Source of the DNA: Paramacrobiotus richtersi
Taxonomy: Eukaryota; Tardigrada; Eutardigrada; Parachela; Macrobiotidae
Direction: 5' to 3'
Assembly (NCBI GenBank): GCA_034698045.1
Contig: JAQGAU010001223.1
Span: forward strand, 1 to 20,524
DNA length: 20,524 nt
The stretch's first letter is position 1, and the number at the start of each line of letters is the position of its first letter. The position numbers and the translations under genes are program-made. Positions 9,746-18,654 of the stretch are shown piece after piece. Below the pieces are notes generated by a model. That model was not told the DNA's origin. It was given only the letters and a program-made list of their open reading frames with translations, and ran no database searches.

Positions 9746-10111
9746 ATTTCCATGATCGCCATGCAGCACTTCTCTATAGAGGTTAGGCATCCCTTAGCGA
9801 CTGCCCTTTGCCAGATTCCCAAATGAGGAGCGCATAGATTCTCACAGCACCGAAACACTGAAATTTTTAACGGTCTCCGTTGAAACCCTAAGTTATTGGA
9901 TAGCATGTGGACATATTCGGTGCGATCGCTTAGGTCATACAGTTAGGATAAATTGCCTGTTTGTTGAAAAGAATTTTCTAGTATGAATCCCATTGGAGCA
10001 GCTTGACGTTTACTGATGTGAAAGGTCAGATTCGTTTGCAGCCGGAGCTCTACCGTTTTGGCCAAATATTCATGGAGCAGCCACACCAGTGACACCACTG
10101 GTACTGCATGC
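9746..10111 (-). pseudogene. Remnant of a GR-D-like receptor: last two exons only
   Basis: The region 10111 to 9941 matches GR-D exon 2 ('LLHEYLAKTVELRL', 'LTFHISKRQAAPMGF'), with the acceptor TACAG and a degraded donor ACT|GTATGA still in place. It is 171 bases instead of 159, carrying an insertion near its start and a one-base loss near its end, so no frame runs through. The region 9857 to about 9746 matches the last exon ('CFGAVRIYALLIWESG'): the TY motif is changed to IY, GEK is lost, and a stop follows soon after. No first exon is present upstream, so this is a truncated duplicate or an old pseudogene, not a gene with a hidden start. Confidence 0.75.
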
Positions 10112-10199
10112 CTGTACTGAAAGATGATGGTGTTTGGCCAGACCACAAGATAGGACGTAATCTTCTTGTGATACAGCTTAGCTGAATTTCTAACTCATC

Positions 10200-10480
10200 T
10201 TGATGACAATGGTATACGATCAGACGTACACAATGCATTTTTGTCTCTACGTAACACAAACAGCCTGTATTTAACATCTTGTGTTACAAATACCGACCTG
10301 TACCGATGTTAGTAACACAAGATAATCAAAGCAGTCAAAAAGACACACTAGAGAAGATATAGTGCAAGAACTTCCAGGTTTCCTTGTAGAACCAACCGCA
10401 TAAACAACCGTAAAACGGGCTAACCCGGAACGAATGTCACAACACAAGCCGTCCCCCTCAAGAACACGTCGCGGTACTTG
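10200..10480 (-). repeat. Inverted duplicate of the GR-C 3' flank (partner 13230-13480)
   Basis: Read on the minus strand, this segment matches plus-strand 13230-13480 over long stretches with indels: 'CGGGCTAGCCCG', 'GGTTGTTTATG', 'GGAACCTGGAAG'-like, 'TTGCACTATAT', 'ATACCATTGTCATCAAGAT'. It directly follows the dead GR copy at 10568-10960, as its partner follows GR-C, so receptor and flank were copied as one block in opposite orientation. Confidence 0.65.
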
Positions 10481-10567
10481 ACCAGTGGAACAGACAACAT
10501 GGCAAACCAACAACGTGCTCTCTGGCGTGTCAAAAGCTGTACTTGAAGTAAACTATTCCTCAGCATC

Positions 10568-10960
10568 TCAGCAAGTAAAATTGCCACAATCCGGTTGGAA
10601 AGCCGCTTTCAGTAGCTGGACGTCGTCCGGAGACAACCCTTTCTCCCCAAGTTCCCACATGAGAAGCGTGTAGGTGAGAACGGCACCCGACGCACTACAA
10701 AACGGTCACATGTCTTGAACAAACTTCACGTAATAATTCGCGTAGTGCTAAAACTATTAACTCTCTAAGCACGTTCATTTCAGACCACCTGTACATGCAG
10801 CAATCTACGGTATGGTGAATATGGTTTGTACGTATCGCATCTTATGTCAACGTTGATATTTATTGCCGTTGCAACGAACTGGCGATCTATGATGGAAAAC
10901 GTTCCAACAGTGAATCCTACTGGATACGATTCGCGCTTGTCTCTCATTTTATTCAAGCAC
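10568..10960 (-). pseudogene. Remnant of a GR-B/GR-C-like receptor: part of exon 2 and the last exon
   Basis: The last exon, 10694 to 10568, reads 'LTYTLLMWELGEKGLSPDD' and ends in TGA. It is 127 bases, one more than GR-C's 126, because of an extra G right after the acceptor (GTCGGGTGCC against TTCGGTGC). The preceding exon keeps only its 3' half (about 10940 to 10867: 'YPVGFTVGTFSIIDRQFVAT'), and the GTAATC donor has become GCAATA. The 5' half of exon 2 has lost bases and exon 1 is absent. This is a clear pseudogene fragment. Confidence 0.75.
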
Positions 10961-11642
10961 CATCTGGATGGCCCATACATCTGTTTGCGGACCATTTCTT
11001 GGTTACAGATGTCTTGTTACTCTAGAGATACCTTTTTCCCCTCAACGGTTGCGTTTACCGTCGCCTTGGTCACCAACGATGAGCAACGAAACGGATAATT
11101 TAGAAACGCGTCGCCCATATGTGCAAATCGAAACGTGCCATAATTGATGAGAACAGCCGATTCCCGTTGGGAACATGGCCTACTGAATGCTCGCTCGGAG
11201 ATAAACATTAACGTACTGTACGTAGTGCCTGGTAAGCAGGGACTGGGTGTCTGGTTGTTGGAATAACAAACTCATGATGTCTGGTTGCCGGCCATATCTG
11301 CTTGGTACAAAATTTAATGAAAATGGTTTGGAACATGCAGCAAGTAGTAAGCTGATAACGATGAGGTAACACCCATGAGTACAACTTTTCAAACTACGCG
11401 TTCCTGCCTTTCTCCTCTTGTGGTCGATAAATATCACAAATTCTAACAAGACTACTGTTGTCCCGAAGTACAACAAGACGCCACCACATCCACGTAAATT
11501 TGGCAGTTGCTTTTAAAGGTATTTGTGGGTATCCTAACATATTAACAGAATAATAAAATCTATGTGAATCCGCATGCTTTCTAGTCTAACGTTACTGGCG
11601 AGTGTCTTACCCAGCTGCACTCTATACAATCATTGTAGTACA
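10961..11642. other. Intergenic 5' flank of GR-C, nothing recognised
   Basis: Minus-strand frames at 11017-11208 and 11180-11476 show no receptor motif or domain. No first exon for the dead GR copy at 10568-10960 is found here, which supports its truncation. The promoter of GR-C should lie at the high end, but I see no clear TATA/initiator pair. Confidence 0.45.
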
Positions 11643-13159
11643 ATGATTGTGCAAACAATGGAGGAACCGGCCGCAACTACGCAGCCGAGAATGGGATGCC
11701 TAATGAGGTGCTTAAAGGTCAATCTCCTAGTACTGCGACTTTGTGGGCATGGACTTCTCTCCCGTGAACCTTTGCAAGATCTCAAGACTAAACGCACCTG
11801 GACGAAACTATTCCTCAACTGTGCACGTAGAGCGTGGGTAGTCATCCATGTATTGTCGACGACGACTATCTTTGTGATGAACGTTTATTATCACACGTCA
11901 GAATCTCTTCATAGTTTCCAAACGAAAGGCGCAACGACTCAAAACCTAATGGGCATGGTTTGTATGGTCGTTTACGATCTTTTTCTCTTTGTTGGCTACA
12001 TCTACTACATATTGTGGGCACATAACGCCATTGTCAAAATTATTGCAAAGATCGATGCATGCTGCAGTTTATATTTTGGAAGGTCAACGAATCGCACAGT
12101 GGTAGCACTGCACATAGTACTAGGCATCGTGATAGTTTCGGTTTTCTGTGCCAGGATATTCCCAAGTATCTGGTTCCTTATCAACGACGAAGATACAGAT
12201 CTCGATGAAGTCATGCCGAAAATTAAAAAAACTCTGCTTGTATTATCTAATGGTCACATTTCACGCGGGTTGTATGTTTGTGTGGCAGCGCACTTTTTCA
12301 TACAGCAAATCATGTATACCGTTGCTATGTTTACACTGCAGTCGATGATGCTTTTGGTCTTTACAACTCTTGGTCTTCTGTTCCGTGCTATCAAAAAGCG
12401 TTTACAGATGCTGCGTACAGATGAGCCGCTTCAAGTGCTAAAATGGGCAATCATTCGCGATCATTCTGGTCTGGCCGATTTGGTCGCCCAGTTGGATTCG
12501 AAATTAGCATTCTTCGTTTTTCTCTGGTATGGCAACTATTTTTTTACGCTGCTGTGGAATATTTCATTGTTCAGAGACGGGAATTTGACTGCGGTTAAGC
12601 TGGCTGCTACTGCACTGTTTTACTTGACAACTCATACTTCCTTCTCAGTGTTCGTTAACCAACAGGTAGCAGTCTTCTTTTCTGCAGCATCATCGTTCAA
12701 AACTTCGAAATAAACGAAGTTTACCTTCACAGGCTGCATCATTTATGCCAGTTTTACATGATGTTTTGGAAAGAGCCGACGACATTCAGCTCCAGCAGAA
12801 AATTTCATTCTATGCACACAAGCGCCAATTGTATCCAGCAGGATTCTCCGTTGGGACGTTCTTCATCATAGATCGTCAGTTCGTTGCAACGGTAATATCA
12901 ACATATGCCATAACTAGAGTACACTATAAGTTGCTGTCCTTATAGTCTGTAATTGACAATAAGTACTTTTATAATATTCTTTAATGCTATTCAGTACTAT
13001 TAGGATTTGTTCAGGGCTATCCCGTCTTTGCAGTGCTTCGGTGCAGTTCTCACCTATGCGCTTCTCATATGGGAACTCGGCGAGAAAGGCTTGTCTCCGG
13101 ACGACATCGAGCGTTTGCAAGCGGCGTTCCATGCGGACTATGGCAATTTTACTCGCTGA
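11643..13159 (+). CDS. GR-C: intact gustatory-receptor-like 7TM chemoreceptor, 435 aa
   Basis: Exons 11643-12665 (1023 bases), 12733-12891 (159) and 13034-13159 (126). Introns are 67 and 142 bases, both phase 0 (CAG|GTAGCA to TTCACAG; ACG|GTAATA to TCTTTGCAG). The frame is open upstream to 11574, but ATG 11643 gives MIVQTM, matching GR-B. Features in order: 'RCLKVNLLVLRLCGHGLLSR', TM1 near residues 65-82, the conserved 'TKGATTQNLMGMVCMVVYDL', 'GRSTNRTVVALHIVLGIV', 'VLSNGHISRGLY', 'TLGLLFRAIKKRL', 'DHSGLADLVAQLDSKL', and TM7 'LTYALLIWELGEKGLS'. It lies on the opposite strand to GR-B but is visibly its nearest relative, including splice sites. It is the only GR in the window on the plus strand, so it sits in an inverted block. 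Ligand unknown; a plasma-membrane chemosensory role follows from the family. Confidence 0.75.
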
Positions 13160-13229
13160 TGTGTTAAGGGATAGGTTACAGCTTTTGACACGCCGGGGCA
13201 CGTTTTCCACATTGTCACGTACCGCGCGT

Positions 13230-13480
13230 GAGACGGCTTGTGGGCGTTCGTCATTCATTCCGGGCTAGGCCGGTTGGCGGTTGTTTATGTGGTACTAATT
13301 TCAAAAGGAACCTGGAAGTGTTTGCACTATATGATGTCTTGTGTGTGTTTTCACCTATCGGGACATACCGGTATCTATAACACCAGCTGCAGAATAATTG
13401 ATTGTGTCACAGACAAGAATGCATGGTGTCTGACCATATACCATTATCATCAAGATCGCCCAGTGCTGCAGCGAATACTG
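13230..13480 (+). repeat. 3' flank of GR-C, partner of the inverted duplicate at 10200-10480
   Basis: See the entry at 10200-10480. Short frames here (13238-13513, 13402-13713) are explained as duplicated non-coding DNA: the partner copy does not keep the frame. Confidence 0.6.
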
Positions 13481-13649
13481 TATTCAGTATTCGGCTCCCC
13501 GACGTTCCGCTGACCGCACTTTTGTTGGCCGACGTTTTGCTTTCAACTTCAAAGCTTTCTAGGTTTTCGTATGAAACGTTCAATGCTGAAAATATTTTGC
13601 GTAAGATAAATATTGAATGCAACAGACTACAGAGACCCATAAAGTGCTG

Positions 13650-13699
13650 CTGGTTGAAATCATGGTTCATGCTAGTTGAAATCATGCTAGTTGAAATCA
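13650..13699 (+). repeat. Three imperfect copies of a 13-base word
   Basis: CTGGTTGAAATCA at 13650-13662, then CTAGTTGAAATCA at 13672-13684 and 13687-13699. The equivalent flank of the dead GR-D-like copy has one related word (about 9637), so this is probably a local expansion after duplication. Confidence 0.5.
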
Positions 13700-13758
13700 A
13701 GCCTTGGTCGTAGTCCTCAAACCCGGGCGGTCGGTGTAAGGTAGATTGGTATTCCACA

Positions 13759-15012
13759 TTAAAGAGTGGAATTTCCATGATCTGCGTGCAACACTTCTCT
13801 CAAATGGTTGACATCCCCTAGCGACTGCCCTTTCTCCCCAAGTTCCCACACGAGAAGCGCATAGGTCGTCACAGCCCCGAAAAACTGCAAATGAAATTGT
13901 CACCTTTGAAACGCTGATATGTAAAGACAATATTTGGATATATTCCGTACTCTTGACTTGGCCATACCGTTAGGAGAAATTGCCGGTTTATGAAAAAGAA
14001 TTTCCCAACAGTAAATCCCACTGGAGCAGCTTGACGTTTACTGATGTAAAAGGTCAACTTCTTTTGCAGCCGGTCCTCTTCCGTTATTTCCAAATATTCA
14101 TGGAGCAGCGGCACCATTGGTTCTGCCTGTATTAGAATATAATACATCTCAGCTCAACCACAAAATATTGCTATGACGCAACAAAATGATATAGCCGTAA
14201 GTATTCGTTTCTACCTTTTGATGAACAAACAGGGAGCATGATGTATGCATCGCCACACAGACCAGCGTAAACAGCACCGACTGTACTGCTCTGGGCTGCG
14301 ACTCCTTGAGCAACGGCACTGCCTTCAAAAGCTGCAGTAAATAGTTGCAGTACCAGAAGAAAGTAAAATGACCAACTTTAGAGTCTAACTCTTCTACCAA
14401 TTTAGCTAATGCAGAATGATCCTTAAGCGGAGACAATATCTTTTCTTTAGAAGTATCGGTACCGGTAGACAAATTTTGCATCTCCAGCATTTTGGCTGCG
14501 CTATCCCTGATTTTGCCAAAGCAGAATCCGATAGTTGCATACAGAGTGATCATAACCGAGAATATCGTGAAAAAGGCGCCTGTATACAAAAAATGATGCA
14601 CAGTGAAATGAACTGTGATAAAGCGTAAAATATATGGATTGATACAAGTTCCACACGAAGCACTGACGACAGCCAAGAGCTTCACCACAATAGCGTCGGG
14701 ATCAGAAGTTCTTCCAGGAGAAACCATAGCCATGACATTGGAATATATTCTCCAAAAAGTACAGAAGATGAGAAGTAGACCGAATACCATGGCATGCAGA
14801 AACGTCAACTTTCGTCGAGTACGTTTCGTAAGATATTCGTTGCAGCAGCGATCGATCTTGATGACAATAACCTGGAAAATGTCGTTATGCACTAGCATTA
14901 TGTGGAAATACCCCAGCACAGTAAAAAGATTGTTAGCTATTTCACAAGCCGCTGCTATCACATCCTGGGATGTTGCGTAGTTAGCGTCTTTCGTGGAAGC
15001 GAAAGACGCTAA
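13759..15012 (-). CDS. GR-D: gustatory-receptor-like protein lacking its N-terminal quarter
   Basis: Exons 15012 (or a few bases earlier) to 14215, 14126-13968 (159 bases) and 13884-13759 (126), with phase-0 introns of 88 and 83 bases (AAG|GTAGAA to AATACAG; ACG|GTATGG to TTTGCAG). From 'LASFASTKDANYATSQDV' on, the product follows the other receptors: TM2 'NNLFTVLGYFHIML', 'KIDRCCNEYLTKRTRRKLTF', 'TIGFCFGKIRDSA', 'DHSALAKLVEELDSKV', and TM7 'TTYALLVWELGEKGQS'. About 85 residues present in GR-B and GR-C, including the 'LLRFCGHG' region and TM1, are missing. Upstream the frame meets a TAA within a few codons and DNA belonging to a GPCR begins. A TTTCAG acceptor at 15013-15018 could join an unseen first exon, but the paralogues have no intron there and I find no candidate exon before 16589. 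It is either a 5'-truncated pseudogene or part of a chimeric transcript with the GPCR. Confidence 0.6.
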
Positions 15013-15014
15013 CT
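14979..15014. repeat. Perfect 15-bp inverted repeat with 6-base loop
   Basis: AGTTAGCGTCTTTCG (14979-14993) and its exact reverse complement (15000-15014) flank TGGAAG. The hairpin lies exactly where the open GPCR frame ends (TAG 15011-15009) and the GR-D homology begins. It overlaps the first codons of GR-D and the putative TTTCAG acceptor. Confidence 0.9.
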
Positions 15015-15838
15015 GAAACACTGCACCGCAAAGAACATATTAGTCGGTGTGTACAAAACAGTTATACTTATCGTTAAAACTGTCAGTACGATGGATCTAC
15101 CTCTGCTGGGCTTCCGTACTGAGCGCCTCATGCCTGCGTGTTCGCCGGGCCTATTCGCTTTTCTCGTATGCAATTCCCCCGTCAAAGTGACCTTGTTCCT
15201 TCGCCGCTTGTACACCAGATACGGATACACCAAGATCATAAAACCATTGGGCAGACAGTATACAATAAGTTGAACAATCGTGTCATACACCGGAAGTGCA
15301 TCAACAGGACCACATCCAAACATTTCGACCGCCCGCCGATACAGCACCGCACTGATGACCACAAACGGTAAGCAGAAGATGTGAACATAAAACCATAACA
15401 CCAAACAAATGATTATTGAAGCCTTGACAGATGTTACTCTGGTGTAGGATATTGGAAAGGTCACGGCCCAGATGCGGTTCACGGTGATCAGCAAATGGGA
15501 GTTGAGCATTATTCCAGGTGGAATGTACATGGAGTATTGATACAGAGTACAAACTGCCTCGCCTGCAAACCATGATGGATAATAAAGTTGTGCAATAATA
15601 TGCAAAGGATTGTTCAGAATGGCGTAGTATATGTTGACTGTTAGAAGGTTGGATAGATAAGTGTGAAACGGCTGGTTGAGCAGTTTCTTCAGACGGAAAA
15701 TGAGGAGAACGGATCCATTCAGAAGGACCTGAATGGGTAAGATAACGGCTTTGCTAATAGCGTTATAGCTCCAAATTGCAGACGATGATCTGGGTTGTGA
15801 GTCGTTTGATTGGAAAGAGATCGTGTTGATCCTTTTAA
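15009..15838 (-). CDS. Rhodopsin-class GPCR, TM1-TM6 only (TM7 missing, first exon not found)
   Basis: An open frame of 276 codons runs from a likely acceptor (TTTTATCCTAAG, exon start 15838, phase 1) to TAG 15009. No ATG precedes TM1, so a 5' exon is needed. Segments in order: TM1 'AVILPIQVLLNGSVLLIFRL' with the family Asn; TM2 'FHTYLSNLLTVNIYYAIL'; the TM3 start Cys 'AVCTLYQYSMY' and TM3 end 'NRIWAVTFPISY', where NRI replaces DRY; TM4 'ASIIICLVLWFYVHIFCLPF'; an extracellular loop Cys 'MFGCGP'; TM5 'IVQLIVYCLPNGFMILVYPY'; a basic third loop; TM6 'IVLTVLTISITVLYTPTNMF'. The frame then stops: the NPxxY helix and tail are absent, and GR-D homology starts at once. A GCG|GTGCAG donor before the stop could splice onward, but no TM7 exon follows. 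The family is an orphan, resembling abundant tardigrade receptors as I recall them. It is probably a truncated gene. Confidence 0.6.
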
Positions 15839-16120
15839 CTTAGGATAAAATATCAAAAGAAAATAGGCAGTAGAAGTACTATGGTAGTTATATTTGGTGT
15901 GGAGCATGAGCAAGCACATGATGCGGAAAAGGCTGCACCACCTCTGGCCGCGTAAGCAGTTTCCGGTGGAGTGTTCGACTTTCCATAATGACAGCAATTA
16001 CAATTTATGTTAATGGTATCACTGGTATGCGTAACTCTTATGATCAGCAAAGCCTGTGAATCGTTAACACCTGTGTTGTCTAGTTTCATGTACCAACTGT
16101 CTTATTTCGTCTGCATCACA

Positions 16121-16145
16121 TGCGCTCCCAGCTTACGGGAGCGCA
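16121..16145. repeat. GC-rich 9-bp hairpin
   Basis: TGCGCTCCC (16121-16129), loop AGCTTAC, then GGGAGCGCA (16137-16145). The stem is perfect. No T-run follows, so it is not terminator-like; it may be a small foldback remnant or an RNA structure. Function unknown. Confidence 0.6.
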
Positions 16146-16187
16146 ATATTAGTAATTATTTTCTGTTGAGGCCCGGCTGTGTATACT

Positions 16188-16223
16188 GTTACGTAACAAG
16201 GACTTCCGATTCTGTTACGTAAA
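16188..16223. promoter_or_regulatory. Two TTACGTAA palindromes (PAR-bZIP type sites)
   Basis: GTTACGTAAC at 16188-16197 and GTTACGTAAA at 16214-16223, 26 bases apart, each within a CTGTTACGTAA direct repeat. RTTACGTAAY is the established consensus of PAR-domain bZIP factors. They lie about 350 bases upstream of the GPCR's main exon. Regulatory function is inferred from the motif pair only. Confidence 0.35.
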
Positions 16224-16588
16224 TGTAGATACTTTATAAGCTTCTGTAAAATCAGTACTTCAAGCATTTATCATTTGACTGCCCGGCATGCATCTTCTTC
16301 CGACTCCCCGTTCAATGTACACGTAAGTCAGTGTGCGGTCTGAGTCGAAAATGGGTATGCTGTGGGAAGCCTTCTGATATTTATCTTATTTGTGGTTCTG
16401 CATGCATTAGTCCATTAATGTTGCGCTTTTCTTCATGTAAGTACGTAGTGTAACTGGTTGTTGTTTAATTAGGCAAGCGTACAAGCAAGCCAGTTATCGT
16501 AAGCATAGGTATCCCGGTAAATTTACATGCCGCTCTCTGAAGTTCTCGTTTGGTCACCTCCTGGGCAACTGAGATCACCTATGGCCAA

Positions 16589-18001
16589 TCAACGATCCAA
16601 CCTAGCACTTAACAGAAATGCGCAGGTCGAATTTCTCCACTCTTCCCGGAAAGCGGTTTTCAAGAGGGACAAGTCCTCCAAAGACAAATCCTTTTCACCC
16701 AGTTCCCACATAATTAGGACATAAGTGGCAACCACACCAACCAACTGCAGAAGAATGAAGACCATTTCCATAAGCTTATAACAAGCAGTACATACTAGTT
16801 TAACCTTACAGATGCCACGAACGGCCGATCAATCAGGAAAAACTTGCCGACAGTGAAGCCAATCCGATTTGTCTGTATACACTGCAAGTACGAGACCAAC
16901 TTATAATGCTCCTGTTGGTCATCGAACAGGCGAAGATATCTTTTCACGAATGGTATGATTGCTTCAGCCTAAACATAAAAGCAAAGCTCTTAATGAATTG
17001 CAAAACAAAGTCCTTTGGAACCTTAAAAGTAGCGTTGTTACCTGAACGTTGACGAGTACAAAACACGCAGTATCCTGTGTGATCCCAATAAGAGACAACA
17101 CGGTCAGTTCCAGTGTTCCCGGCTTCCAACCAACCTTTAAACTGGGGATCGCCGAGAGAAAGTTCAGTAAATAGTACGCGTACCAGATTATAGTTTGGAA
17201 AGAGGTTATGCCATCCAACCGTGCCACCTCGTCGGCTAACTCTGCATGGTCAGCGATTAATGATTTCAGCAGTTTGGGATCCTTATTTACACTGGTGGCT
17301 GTGAGTACTGCTGTCGATATGCGGGCAAAGCATAAACCAGTTGCCATATAGATGGTCATCACTGTTGTTTGAATAGCAATCAAATAAAGAGTGTATCATT
17401 CCTGCATAATGAAAGTATGCGTTATCATTGTGCTCGTAACATATGGATTTAACTTTGGCAGATATCTGCCTATAATCCAAGCGATGCCCGATGCGGCTGC
17501 AGCATCCCCGATGAAAAAGCTTCTAGCCAAGGCGAATGTCCGCATTGTATAAAAGCACATCCCAGTAATCCAAAACATGACATGAATAAACAGCAGTATT
17601 CTTCTTTGAAGCGGTGTGAAGTAAAGGTCACAGTAATGGTTGAGATTGTGCAAAATCTTCATAAACCCTTCGTGTTCCCAAACCATATACAAGAAAACAG
17701 TGTACAGACAAGCAAAACCGACAATCTGGCACGCGGTGGTAATGACGCGCTGAGTAGGGGAAAGTCCGGACTCCGGTTCCATCGCAAAGCGGTTTATACC
17801 AGTGAATACGATGAAGAGCCAGGAAAGAGCAAAGTGAAGCACCCATGTTCTCCACAGAAGTCTTCGCAGTCGATGTTTGACAGTTTTTGATGAAACGGTC
17901 GAGCGGAAAGGAAAGAATCCGTGGCCGAAAAACTGCAGCAGGATTAAGGTAGGCTGTATGCACCTGAGCAAAATAGTAGATTGCTCCGATCGGGAAACCA
18001 T
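16589..18001 (-). pseudogene. GR-E: gustatory-receptor-like gene intact except for one in-frame TGA
   Basis: Exons 18001-17042 (960 bases), 16968-16810 (159) and 16744-16589 (156), with phase-0 introns of 73 and 65 bases (CAG|GTAACA to GTTTAG; TCT|GTAAGG to CTGCAG). The frame would encode 424 residues. Features: 'LLRCIQPTLILLQFFGHGFF', TM1 near residues 49-69, 'DHAELADEVARLDGITSF', and TM7 'ATYVLIMWELGEKDLS'. The sole defect is TGA at 17398-17396 (codon 202), inside a hydrophobic segment. The surrounding residues ('HTFIMQE*YTLYLIAIQTT') align without gaps to GR-B ('HFLVQQIMYSAALYTLQSM'), so this is coding sequence rather than an intron, and GR-F has TTG at that codon. It may be a very young pseudogene, a segregating null allele, or a receptor made by stop-codon readthrough, as reported for Drosophila sechellia Ir75a. 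Confidence 0.65.
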
Positions 18002-18654
18002 TGGATAGACCTTTAGGCAACGGTAAGAAAACTGGGCGAATATGAATAAACTTTGATCGTCCGCTTGATAGCGTCTATGTTTACCAACAATCGTACTTCT
18101 ACGGATACATGATATTATGCGATTTCCTCATGCCGAAATAACCAGTACGCTCTATATTTATTCGCAGGAACTTTAGCGTTCGTAAACCTTTGAACGTATC
18201 ACCATAATATGTCTGGAATTTCATGCAAGTCATCATGGTCTGGAGTCTGAAGAACGTAAGCAGCGCTACCACTTGCTGACACAGAGTCTAGTTGGCGGAA
18301 CAGTAATCTCAAAGGAGCCGAGTTGTCGGCCTGCTGCATTTTACATCTTTGCGTCATCGGCTTCCTTACTTTCAAAGTAAAATTCAGGAAGCCTTCTGGT
18401 ATTTGGACTTTAAATTTTTGTTTTTCAGGCATTGGTCCTTTAATGCTATGCTCATTTTTGGTAACCAACCAGACCTCATAATGCGACGCTTTATTTAATT
18501 AATCAGGCACGTTAGCGTAAATCATGCAAGAACGATAAGCCAGTGATCGTAAGCACAGATACCACAGTAAATTCACTTGCAGCCCTCTGAAGTTCTCGTT
18601 CAGTCACCTTCTGGGGAACTGAGAACAGTTATATGTAGTCAATCATCCTAGCAC
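18002..18654. other. Spacer between the tandem receptors
   Basis: 18002-18285 is the duplicated 5' flank of GR-E, and about 18485-18654 is the duplicated 3' flank of GR-F. The middle, 18285-18485, has no counterpart after GR-F and holds the foldback at 18359-18393. The minus-strand frame 18199-18468 crosses both parts and is probably chance. Confidence 0.5.
18359..18393. repeat. Imperfect foldback
   Basis: GGCTTCCT (18359-18366) pairs with AGGAAGCC (18386-18393), and inside it TACTTT (18367-18372) pairs with AAAGTA (18374-18379), leaving AAATTC unpaired on one side. It lies in the segment absent from the second tandem copy, so it may be a remnant of a small inserted element. Confidence 0.5.

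Larger units (their letters stand above)
15839..16588. other. Upstream region of the GPCR and 3' flank of GR-E
   Basis: The missing first exon of the GPCR and its promoter should lie here. Minus-strand frames at 15719-15997 and 15853-16089 have no receptor or signal-peptide character. The stretch contains the two palindromes and the hairpin listed separately. From about 16440 on it is the start of the tandem-duplicated unit. Confidence 0.45.
16440..18480 (-). repeat. Tandem duplication unit 1 (contains GR-E)
   Basis: About 16440-18285 aligns with about 18485-20350 in direct orientation, a period of roughly 2.04 kb, covering the 3' flank ('ctctgaagttctcgtt', 'cctagcacttaacagaaa'), all exons and introns, and the 5' flank ('tttaggcaacggtaagaaaact', 'tcaccataatatgtctggaa', 'ttgctgacacag'). 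Similarity ends near 18285 in this copy, followed by 200 bases without counterpart. Confidence 0.75.

Noticed and set aside
13238..13713. Plus-strand frames after GR-C and the minus-strand frame 10271-10513, considered as a conserved small gene because they resemble each other
   Set aside because: The similarity is at DNA level across an inverted duplicate, with indels that break frame; it is duplicated 3' flank.
14149..15021. GR-D starting with the codon at 15021 as a complete protein
   Set aside because: The codon is GTG, not ATG, and the product would lack TM1 that all paralogues have; a truncated gene or spliced start is more likely.
18199..18468. 89-codon minus-strand frame between GR-E and GR-F
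   Set aside because: It spans a boundary between duplicated flank and unique spacer, the frame is not kept in the second copy, and it includes a foldback.
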